Source of the DNA: Burkholderia contaminans
GTDB taxonomy: Bacteria; Pseudomonadota; Gammaproteobacteria; Burkholderiales; Burkholderiaceae
DNA: 64,000 bases
Direction of reading: 5' to 3'
Assembly: GCF_029633825.1 (NCBI RefSeq)
Contig: NZ_CP090640.1
Span: 3,472,001 to 3,536,000, forward strand
Positions 1-7,956 of the stretch are shown in pieces (positions within the stretch are counted from its first letter, which is position 1; every line of letters starts with the position of its first letter). The translations under genes were made by a program, and so were the position numbers. Below the pieces are notes generated by a model. The model had not been told where the DNA came from. It worked only from the letters and a program-made list of their open reading frames with translations, and did not search any database.

Positions 1-1
1 G

Positions 2-2728
2 GAATATCTGAGTGCGATGGAGAAAGAGCTCGTCGAGCTCATGGCCGAGAACGCGCCCGACGCAGACCAGGACGACACCCAGCAGCACCTGAATCTCCGA
101 GCGGTTTGCACGGAACTGCGCAGCCGTCTAAACCTTGATAACGAGAAGGGGCAACTCGACCCCACCCAGGTCCGAGCCTGCTTGCGATCCATGGCCGACG
201 GATTCGGCTCCGGTAACGACAAGCGCAGCATGATCCAGCTGCAGTCCCTGGGCGATGACACCTTGCGAGTGACCTTGCGTCGCCCTTGGTCTCAGATTCG
301 AAGAATCTGCGAACTGCGCCGTGCCGTCGCCCAGGTCACGCTCACGCGGCTACTTACGGAGGTCCCCGACGGCGTCAAGGGCGCATGCCTGGTGGAGTGC
401 AAGGCCCAGGCACTGATCGACGCACTCTCCGACGACATCTTTCTTAAGACCCAGCTGCGCGAGCCCGACGTGGCGCTGGAAAATGCGCTGCTCTACCTCC
501 ACCAGACCCGTGTACTTGAGCTGGACAAAGGTCGATCCGTCTTCCGATCTGCAATGACCATCCAGATGGAAGAGGACACGTCCAGGCGCTTCAACCAAGC
601 CTCGTTCGCGCCCCTAGAAGAGTTCTACAAGGAACGGACGTTGCAGACGCACGTCATGCACGAGTATGCCAAGCTGGGCGAGGAAGATCCGGCGAAAGCG
701 CTCGCCCTGGTCAAAGCGTACTTCACACTACCCCATAAGCAGTTCATCAAGGAATTCTTCCGCGGACGCTCAGACCTGCTGGAACGCAAAACCACCGACG
801 AGTCCTACCAGCGCATTGTTGATGACCTGCAGCACCCCGTGCAGCAGGCCCTGGTCACACAGCCGCGGACGGGAAACCATCTGGTTTTGGCGGGGCCGGG
901 CTCCGGAAAGACACGGGTCATCGTGCACCGCATCGCCTACTTGCTGCGGGTGCAGCGCGTGAATCCGGGACGCATCATCGCGCTGGCCTACAACCGAAGC
1001 GCGGCCATCCAACTGCGCCGCCGACTTCTGACGCTCGCCGGGGACGACGCACGGGGCGTGTTGGTCATGACTTACCACGCCATGGCGCTGCGCTTGACCG
1101 GGACCAGTTTGGCGGGCGCTGAACGCGCCGCCAGCAATGTCGACTTCAAGAAGATGCTGCAAGACGCCATCGACTTGCTCGAAGGCAAGAGTTCGGCACT
1201 TATCGACGCAGACGAGGTACGCGATCGCCTGCTGCAGGGCTACGAATACATCTTCGTTGACGAGTACCAGGACATCGACGCGCAGCAGTACGCCCTGGTC
1301 AGCGCCCTCGCTGGTCGCCGGCGAGCGGACGCCGACACCAAGCTGAGCATCATGGCCGTGGGAGACGATGACCAGAACATCTACTCCTTCAAAGGCGCGA
1401 ACATCGAGTTCATTCGGCGCTTCAGGGTCGACTATGAGGCCGACCTCACCTACCTGGTGGAGAACTTCCGTTCCACCCAGAACATCATCTCGGCCGCCAA
1501 CCACGTGATCCAGCGCGGTGCCGACCGCATGAAGGTCGATCACCCGATCCGGATCGACGCGAGACGCAAGGATGATCTGCCGGGCGGCCACTGGGCAGCG
1601 CTCGACAAGGAAGGCCGCGGCGCCGTACGGTTGATCACCAGCCCAGCTTCCCCTAACCTTCAGGCCCAACTGATCCACGCAGAGATCGAGCGCATCCGAC
1701 GCATCGATCCAATGGTCAGGCTTTCAGAGATCGCTGTTCTTTGCCGCTCGCACGCTCCCTTGGAAAAGATGAGGGCTATCTGCGATGTCGAAGGACTGCC
1801 CTGCGAAGTCACCGGTCCAGAGGCAGCCAAAGGACAGATCGCGCTGATGCGGACCCGCGAAGGCTGGGCATTGGCGCAAGCACTGCGGCGGCGTCAGTCG
1901 CGTATGGTGCGCCTCAGCGCCCTTCGCAGATCCCTGACCTATCTGCAGTGCACTCAGCCCAGAAACGCTGCGCTGCTGGATCTTCTAGACATCTTGGATG
2001 ACGTCGCTTCCACGCTCCAGGCTGACATCGTTCCTGCCGCCGAAGCGCTGGACCTGTTCTATGAAGCTGCGAGTGAAATGCGACGGGATGGTCGCGACAA
2101 TGCCATCAAGCTGATGACCGCACATGCTGCGAAGGGCTTGGAGTTCGACCACGTCATCGTGATGGACTGCGCCGACTGGCGTTGGGGCGAAGAAGATGAA
2201 CGGCGGCTCCTCTATGTGGCGATGACACGTGCCCGTCAGTCGTTGAGCTTGATGCGCGCGGAGGGCGGACGCAACCCCTACCTCGTTGACCTTGGGACCA
2301 CAGACGGTGTACAGGATCAGTTGCCTCGCATCCGACCGCAGTACCGACCAGAAATTGAGCGTCGGTACATCATGCTAGGCCCAACTAGCATGGACATTGG
2401 ATTTGCTGGACGCACGTCGTTGGCGCATCCAATTCATCGCGCGATCGCCGATTTGCAAACCGGAGATGTAGTCGAGGTGAAAGGACGATTCGTCCATTCG
2501 ACCTCTGGACAAATCGTTGGCCGGCTGGCCGCAAGCATAGATTCGACGCATCTCCAACGAGGGGTTGCATCCGTAGTCGCGGTCATGGTGCGAACGCGGT
2601 CTCAGACGCCCGAGGAGTACTGGCCAGGCCTACAGGCGGATCACTGGGAAACGCCGCTTGCGGAAGTCCGGCTAGATCCAAGCGCGACGTCGGCTGTTGA
2701 CGAGTTGCAGGCGCTTGGTCGCCAGTAG
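2..2728 (+). CDS. UvrD-like superfamily 1 DNA helicase, 5' end outside window
   Basis: The frame is open to the left edge. The first ATG is at 17, giving 903 residues, but the true start may lie upstream. The helicase core shows Walker A GPGSGKT near residue 293, motif II DEYQD near 415, motif III GDDDQNIYSFKGA, motif IV NFRST, motif V TAHAAKGLEFD near 700 and motif VI LYVAMTRAR near 731. The first 250 residues are not part of an SF1 core. From memory they resemble the segment joining the RecQ and UvrD halves in very large RecQ–UvrD fusion helicases, so a RecQ half may sit off the window. It would act as an ATP-driven 3'-5' DNA translocase. It is the first visible gene of a same-strand set. 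Confidence 0.85.
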   Translation, partial: EYLSAMEKELVELMAENAPDADQDDTQQHLNLRAVCTELRSRLNLDNEKGQLDPTQVRACLRSMADGFGSGNDKRSMIQLQSLGDDTLRVTLRRPWSQIRRICELRRAVAQVTLTRLLTEVPDGVKGACLVECKAQALIDALSDDIFLKTQLREPDVALENALLYLHQTRVLELDKGRSVFRSAMTIQMEEDTSRRFNQASFAPLEEFYKERTLQTHVMHEYAKLGEEDPAKALALVKAYFTLPHKQFIKEFFRGRSDLLERKTTDESYQRIVDDLQHPVQQALVTQPRTGNHLVLAGPGSGKTRVIVHRIAYLLRVQRVNPGRIIALAYNRSAAIQLRRRLLTLAGDDARGVLVMTYHAMALRLTGTSLAGAERAASNVDFKKMLQDAIDLLEGKSSALIDADEVRDRLLQGYEYIFVDEYQDIDAQQYALVSALAGRRRADADTKLSIMAVGDDDQNIYSFKGANIEFIRRFRVDYEADLTYLVENFRSTQNIISAANHVIQRGADRMKVDHPIRIDARRKDDLPGGHWAALDKEGRGAVRLITSPASPNLQAQLIHAEIERIRRIDPMVRLSEIAVLCRSHAPLEKMRAICDVEGLPCEVTGPEAAKGQIALMRTREGWALAQALRRRQSRMVRLSALRRSLTYLQCTQPRNAALLDLLDILDDVASTLQADIVPAAEALDLFYEAASEMRRDGRDNAIKLMTAHAAKGLEFDHVIVMDCADWRWGEEDERRLLYVAMTRARQSLSLMRAEGGRNPYLVDLGTTDGVQDQLPRIRPQYRPEIERRYIMLGPTSMDIGFAGRTSLAHPIHRAIADLQTGDVVEVKGRFVHSTSGQIVGRLAASIDSTHLQRGVASVVAVMVRTRSQTPEEYWPGLQADHWETPLAEVRLDPSATSAVDELQALGRQ

Positions 2729-2779
2729 CGAAGGCGACTTCTCTTTAGACCATCAGTGTTGAATTTGAACCGAGAATCC

Positions 2780-4429
2780 ATGGCAATCAAAACCAGCTGG
2801 GTATTGCCTCCGCACACCATAGGTGGTCTAGACCACATTGGTACGCAAGGCCCCTGCATCCTGATCTACTCGCAACTGCTCCCCGGCATAACAAACGTCA
2901 CCGACAGAGCCCGGTACTACAGTTTTTATCCATGGCTGATCCGATCCTACGCGGAGCGTGACAGCCACCGCGAGAACTTCAACGCATTCCTGGAGGCCTA
3001 CCGAAAGGCCGATTGCCTATTCACGATGATTGCCGAGCGTCATGCGCAAGTCATGGGTGACGACGCAGCACGCCACGGGCCCGCGATGGTCGGGCGAGAC
3101 ACGCTCAACGATGCAGTCAGGTTGATCGGCGAAGGAAAGTCTGTCCGCCTCTCGACCTACGCGACCCGAGAGGAATCCGGCGAGCGCTACTTTGCCAACA
3201 AGCTTGGCGGCCTCGGCCAGTACTATGCGGGAACACTGACGCAGCTCGACATCTTGGCCGTAGTCGAAAGGCCATGGCTGAGCTACACGCATGAGCGCGG
3301 CGAGCCGATCGCACGGGCGTTCGACATGGGCGTCGACGGCCGGTCCTTCTGGCAAGCCGTGGACGCCGATATCGTTTCGGCGCAGACGCTGGATGCGCTC
3401 CAAGACTTCTGCCCCTGTTGCCTGCCCAACCGGCAAGGCGAACGCGATGCCTTGCTCGACATCCTCTTCGACCGGAAGTCAGAGTTCGAGGCCGAAGGGG
3501 TCCAGCGACGTAAGAGCCTGGCGCTCTTGCTGCACCTGGCCGGCGCCTTGCAGGCGGCAGAACTCTCAGCTATCGACGAACCGACCTTCCGCGCAGCTGT
3601 CTACACGGAAAGCCTCGCCGACGGCACGGCATGGCGCCCGCCAGCCCCCTTGGCCCACACTCGGTCGGCCTGGGCCTACTACGTTCGGAATGACCTGATG
3701 TCCGTTGCGATGCAGAAGGCCTTCGCCATCTCGCTCACCGCGCTGGCGACACAACCAGCTCCGCCGACCTCCATAGAAGAGTTCAGCCAGTCTATGGCGA
3801 GCCGCCCCGAACTTGTCAAGGCACTGGACAAGCTGAAGGCGAAGACCTTTGGCGCGCTGTGCAGTTCTCTGGAAGCCGGCGCACCGGCGCTCGGCGACTT
3901 CATGGCCGATGGGCACGAACTGGCCTGGGCTGCTGCCCGCGTTTCAAGGGAGCGCCAGCAACTGGACCGGGAGCCTGCCTTTCTGGCGTCCGTCGTGAAT
4001 GTGCTCGCGCTTCTTCGGATGCGGGAGAACCAGGGTGCCCCCGCCTATGGCCATCTGGCCATGGACCCGACGCAGCTCCAGGACTCCCCGATCAACCTGA
4101 GATCGTTTCGGGAGCGCTGCGTGAAATGGAATGACATGGCGCTTTCAGCCGTCGTCGCGGACCTGGTCGGCTGGATCCTGGAGACCCATCTGCGAGTCGC
4201 ACTGCGCAAGCTGCGACAGAGCTCGACCGCCACCTTCCGAATCCACCCCACTGAGCGAGGAATCGAGGCTCACGGTGACGTGCCCGTGCCCGCCAAGACC
4301 AATCCACGCATCCGGCAAGCGATCAAGATGCTGTGGGATGTCGGCGCCCTGGCCCGTGAGCCTGATGGCAGCGGAGATCTGCGGGCTACCGCGATTGGCA
4401 TCCAGCTCTTCGAAGCCGCCCATGCGTGA
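2780..4429 (+). CDS. Protein of unknown function in the helicase–PLD cassette
   Basis: This 549-residue protein starts at the ATG at 2780; an in-frame GTG at 2756 is also possible. I do not recognise a named domain. The N terminus has a segment LLPGITNVTDRARYYSFYPW that recalls proteins of the DUF6361 type, often found beside phospholipase-D-like and helicase genes; this resemblance is from memory and weak. A cysteine cluster FCPCCLP lies near residue 215 and could bind metal, though the family is not established. No signal peptide or membrane segment is evident. It lies 51 bp after the helicase and overlaps the start of the PLD gene by 8 bp, so the two are almost certainly co-translated. Confidence 0.75.
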   Translation: MAIKTSWVLPPHTIGGLDHIGTQGPCILIYSQLLPGITNVTDRARYYSFYPWLIRSYAERDSHRENFNAFLEAYRKADCLFTMIAERHAQVMGDDAARHGPAMVGRDTLNDAVRLIGEGKSVRLSTYATREESGERYFANKLGGLGQYYAGTLTQLDILAVVERPWLSYTHERGEPIARAFDMGVDGRSFWQAVDADIVSAQTLDALQDFCPCCLPNRQGERDALLDILFDRKSEFEAEGVQRRKSLALLLHLAGALQAAELSAIDEPTFRAAVYTESLADGTAWRPPAPLAHTRSAWAYYVRNDLMSVAMQKAFAISLTALATQPAPPTSIEEFSQSMASRPELVKALDKLKAKTFGALCSSLEAGAPALGDFMADGHELAWAAARVSRERQQLDREPAFLASVVNVLALLRMRENQGAPAYGHLAMDPTQLQDSPINLRSFRERCVKWNDMALSAVVADLVGWILETHLRVALRKLRQSSTATFRIHPTERGIEAHGDVPVPAKTNPRIRQAIKMLWDVGALAREPDGSGDLRATAIGIQLFEAAHA

Positions 4430-7004
4430 GGCCAACGACGACATCTCGCTGCTGGCCGCCCTCAAAGGTGCGAAATTCGAGGCGTCTCTGGTGACGACCT
4501 TCAATGCCACGCTCCCGTTTTATGAGGAGGTCGTACTGAGGCGCCTGCAGGCGGCCGATTCGCGGCACAACGTGGTGCTCATGGACGCCGTCCAATGCGC
4601 GCGTTCGTGGGCCACGCCATCCTTGAGGCCGCGCCTGGCCGGTTCGGCGTATGCGCTCATCCCTATGGCCGTGCCTGGAGCCTTTCACCCAAAAATTTGC
4701 CTACTTGCTAGCAAGAAGCGCTGCGTTCTATTCATCGGCAGCCACAACCTCACGCTGTCCGGTTTCGGTTTCAACCGGGAGGTAACGACGCGCATCGACG
4801 TGCGTCCTGACAGCGACCCTGCTCACAGGCTGGTGCTGAGCCATGTCTGGAGCCTGGTGAGCGAGTGGCTTCGAACTCAAGAGGGGACACTGGCGCCGTC
4901 CGTACTAGAGGCCGCGCATAGGATCGGCGAACTCGTTCCGGAGGCCGATGGCGCTCAATCGAAGCTCTCCGACATCCGCCTGCTAGGACAGTCCACCAGC
5001 GGGCCATCGTTGCTCGAACAACTCGACCACGCGATCCCAGCTGCACCCAGGCGCGTGGTGGTCATGGGGGCGTTCTTCGATACCCAGCACGCCTTCCTTA
5101 AAGCGCTGGAGGCCCGTTGGCCCGGCGCCTCGATCAAGGTGATCATCGACCCCAAGACCGTCAAGCTCGGTGGCCGCCCCAAGGGGATTCGTTCGCAGTT
5201 CGTCGATTCGCGAAAGCTCTGGATGGAGAAGGCAGAGCACTACCTTCACGCGAAGGCGCTCCTTCTCGACTTCGGCGACTCGCACATGCTTGTTGCAGGC
5301 AGCGCGAACCCGAGCCGGCCAGCGTGGCTTGGAGGCACGCGCGCCAACTTCGAGGCCATGCTTGTTCGGCCAAACGTTGAAGTGGCAACCTCCAGCTTCG
5401 CCAGCGATCTTGCTCAGGGCTTTGCAGCCCGCGCAATGGATGACGCCGACCTGCGCTCGATTCCGATCACACATCAGGATGACGAGAACGACGCTGAAGC
5501 ACCGAGCGCTCCGATGCGGATCGCCGTTCTTGCTGCGGGTACTTCTGCAGTCCCGATCCCCGCGTCGGACTCTGCGGGATTCGCGGATTTCGTCATGCAC
5601 CTGCAGGATGGTTCCCACACCGCACTTGTGAGTCTTGGACGTTCAGAGGATGGGGACGTGATCGTTGAGCTGGGTGAGAGGGCGTCTGAAGTGCGCTGGC
5701 TGGAGCTGAGTGGCCGCGGTAGCAAGCTCCTTCGCGTAATCATCCACCACGATTCGGCTCTGGGCCGTGGAGTGGTGCGCTCGCACAGAGCCGCGCTTCA
5801 GGATGCGTTGGCCGGCTTGGACTTCAGCGGTGCCAACATCGAATCGCTCATCCAGCAAATCGAAAGGGCCATCTTCGACGACCCGGAACAGGTGGTGTCG
5901 CCACCGCCGAGCGCTGTGCGGTCTGGCGCGGGAGAACAAACCCCGATCGCCTCGGCACGCCCGGCATCGCTCGCCGTTCATATCGACGATAGTTCCCGCG
6001 CGAAGAAGAGCAAGAGGAAGCGCCTTCTCCAAGCGGGAAGCCTACTGGATGTGCTTGATGCCCTTCTCTACCGCTTGGGCCAGGGACTGCCAAGATCGGC
6101 CGCATCTAACCCCGAGACGCCGGCGTTCTCGGAAGAGGAGCTTGTCGGCACTGAAAACGAGGAGGCCAGCCAAGAACCTCCCCCTGCGCTGACCCTGCAG
6201 GCCGTCGAAGCAGTGAGAAAGCGGCTCAAACAAGTAGTTCGTCGCATGATCAAGCAGCTCAAAGCGGCCCAAAGTGAGACCAAGCCTGACGTGCGTGCGG
6301 CCAAGGCACGAACCGGCGTGGTCCAGCTCGTTGCCGTGCTGTCACTGGTAAGGGAGTTCCGGCGCCTTCGGCACCAGCCCCAATGGCGCCGCATGGGAGG
6401 GTTCATCGACTCGGAGACCCGTCAGGATCTCTTGTCGCAGTCGATGGTCATCATTTTCGGGCGTGCGCAGGGCATCGCGCGCGATATCCGCGCCCACGAC
6501 GGAGAGGACGAGGTCGTGGAACTCGGTCAAGTGCGGGCACTGCTTGCCTGGCTCGCCTGGGACATCGGTCACAGCCTCATGAAACGCATCGAGCCCATGG
6601 CGCCGAAAGCAACAAAGGACGATTTGGTTGCGACCTACGCATATCTCTACGACCTGCTCCCGGCAATCGCCGTCGATGACGAGGACACAGCGCAACTTGC
6701 TTCCAGCGTGCGAATGACCAATACGCCAACGGCTGACGAAAGCGCCAATGGCGAAAGCTGGCTCACGCATCACATCATGACGGGTCTGGAAGTCGCCACG
6801 GCCCCTGCCACGGCCTACCTAGACCGAGAAGGCATTAAGGTCGGCGATCTAATGCATTTTCCCCATTCCAACCCACCGCGGTTCAGCGTCGTCGTTGATG
6901 CGACCGCACAGGACATTTGCCTAAGTGAATTGGACGCAGAGCGCAGGTTTACGCGCTTCGCCTGGCGTACAGCAAGCCGGGCTCGTTTGGCACAAACCAG
7001 TTGA
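4422..7004 (+). CDS. Phospholipase D-like protein, putative nuclease
   Basis: The start is taken as the ATG at 4422, overlapping the previous stop, because upstream codons in this frame are a shadow of the preceding gene. The 860-residue product has two PLD-type motifs in its N-terminal third. The first is H89-P-K91 followed by GSHN at 106-109, but the Asp expected five residues after the Lys is Ala. The second is H276-A-K278 with D283, followed by GSANPS at 293-298. PLD-family nucleases usually need both halves to build one active site. The C-terminal 500 residues are helical, charged and unassigned. In defence islands such proteins pair with helicases as nucleases; that role here is inferred. 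Confidence 0.8.
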   Translation: MREANDDISLLAALKGAKFEASLVTTFNATLPFYEEVVLRRLQAADSRHNVVLMDAVQCARSWATPSLRPRLAGSAYALIPMAVPGAFHPKICLLASKKRCVLFIGSHNLTLSGFGFNREVTTRIDVRPDSDPAHRLVLSHVWSLVSEWLRTQEGTLAPSVLEAAHRIGELVPEADGAQSKLSDIRLLGQSTSGPSLLEQLDHAIPAAPRRVVVMGAFFDTQHAFLKALEARWPGASIKVIIDPKTVKLGGRPKGIRSQFVDSRKLWMEKAEHYLHAKALLLDFGDSHMLVAGSANPSRPAWLGGTRANFEAMLVRPNVEVATSSFASDLAQGFAARAMDDADLRSIPITHQDDENDAEAPSAPMRIAVLAAGTSAVPIPASDSAGFADFVMHLQDGSHTALVSLGRSEDGDVIVELGERASEVRWLELSGRGSKLLRVIIHHDSALGRGVVRSHRAALQDALAGLDFSGANIESLIQQIERAIFDDPEQVVSPPPSAVRSGAGEQTPIASARPASLAVHIDDSSRAKKSKRKRLLQAGSLLDVLDALLYRLGQGLPRSAASNPETPAFSEEELVGTENEEASQEPPPALTLQAVEAVRKRLKQVVRRMIKQLKAAQSETKPDVRAAKARTGVVQLVAVLSLVREFRRLRHQPQWRRMGGFIDSETRQDLLSQSMVIIFGRAQGIARDIRAHDGEDEVVELGQVRALLAWLAWDIGHSLMKRIEPMAPKATKDDLVATYAYLYDLLPAIAVDDEDTAQLASSVRMTNTPTADESANGESWLTHHIMTGLEVATAPATAYLDREGIKVGDLMHFPHSNPPRFSVVVDATAQDICLSELDAERRFTRFAWRTASRARLAQTS

Positions 7005-7037
7005 TCAAGACGCAACGAAGAACTGGACTCCTGAGCG

Positions 7038-7556
7038 ATGAATGAGAAAGAACAGAGTGCAAGTGAGCAATGGCTCGAGGCGCGCGCGCCCGGCTTTGTG
7101 GATCTTCCTGAACCCGATCGCCGCGCAATATTTGACTTCGCCTTTCTCTGGAGTCTTTTCGAGGCACAGATCATGGGCAATTTCGCCCGTGCTGATGGGA
7201 TTCGGGAGCAAGTCGATGCTTGGGCGGCGAACGGCACGCTCGAAGCTCATCTATACGACGCAGAGCTGGCCTACTTTCGGAACCGTTACTTCGCCGATGG
7301 CGCATTGACCTGTCACTTCCCTCATCTCAATCTTCGCCCCACAGATCACCCAGCTCTCGTCCATGCGGTTATCGAGAGCACGAACGACGCTCCCCGCGAC
7401 CGGATGTTGACCCTTCTGATGATCGTCTGGCGGCTGCGCAACAACCTCTTCCACGGTTCGAAATGGGCTTACGAGCTTCGCGACCAGCGAGAGAATTTCA
7501 GGCATGCGAACGGCGTCTTAATGCGGATGCTCGACCGCCATGGGCAGCTTAGCTAA
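7038..7556 (+). CDS. Small HEPN-like protein
   Basis: This 172-residue protein has no assigned family that I can name. Near the C terminus it carries RLRNNLFHGSKW, with R134 and H139 forming the R-x4-H motif typical of HEPN RNases, and the phrase RNNLFHG recurs in HEPN-type hypothetical proteins. The rest looks all-helical, as HEPN folds are. It sits 33 bp after the PLD gene and 25 bp before the MazG gene. If active it could cut RNA as the effector of the cassette. The motif also occurs in inactive or structural HEPN proteins, so catalysis is only suggested. Confidence 0.72.
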   Translation: MNEKEQSASEQWLEARAPGFVDLPEPDRRAIFDFAFLWSLFEAQIMGNFARADGIREQVDAWAANGTLEAHLYDAELAYFRNRYFADGALTCHFPHLNLRPTDHPALVHAVIESTNDAPRDRMLTLLMIVWRLRNNLFHGSKWAYELRDQRENFRHANGVLMRMLDRHGQLS

Positions 7557-7581
7557 CAATCTGTCTTGAAAGGCGCAAGAC

Positions 7582-7956
7582 GTGGAAAAGATTCTGATTG
7601 ACATTGACGGAGCGGCACAGGCGCTCAGGCAGTTTGCCGAACAGCGAGACTGGCACCAGTTTCACTCCCCCAAGAACTTGGTCATGGCCCTCTCGGGCGA
7701 AGTCGGCGAGCTCACCGAAATCTTTCAGTGGATGACGGAAGCAGACTCGCACGCTGCGGCGTCCTCCCCGAAGACGGCCAACGCCGTGCGTGATGAACTC
7801 GCAGATGTCGCTCTGTACCTGATTCGGCTCGCGGATGTCCTCGGCGTTGACCTCAATGCGGCCGTTGCCAGCAAGCTCGCATCCAACGCCGCCAAATACC
7901 CCATCGAGGCCTCCCGGGGCGTCAGCACCAAGTACGACCAGCTGCCTAAGCCATGA
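7582..7956 (+). CDS. MazG-like nucleotide pyrophosphohydrolase
   Basis: The 124-residue product starts at a GTG preceded by GAAAGG. It has the all-alpha NTP pyrophosphohydrolase metal-binding pattern, E40-x2-E43 (SGEVGELTEIF) and E72-x2-D75 (RDELADVALYLIRLADVLG), close to the RS21-C6/iMazG branch that hydrolyses (d)NTPs to NMP and pyrophosphate, often modified or non-canonical ones. Its stop overlaps the next start as ATGA, so it is translationally coupled to the DUF2075 gene. Within a defence cassette it could deplete or sanitise nucleotides, for instance phage-modified ones. That role is inference; the enzyme class is well supported. Confidence 0.88.
   Translation: MEKILIDIDGAAQALRQFAEQRDWHQFHSPKNLVMALSGEVGELTEIFQWMTEADSHAAASSPKTANAVRDELADVALYLIRLADVLGVDLNAAVASKLASNAAKYPIEASRGVSTKYDQLPKP

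Noticed and set aside
4131..4421. N-terminal extension of the PLD-like protein
   Set aside because: It lies wholly inside the preceding gene in another frame and is Ser/Arg/Cys-rich; the ATG at 4422 overlapping the previous stop is a better start.
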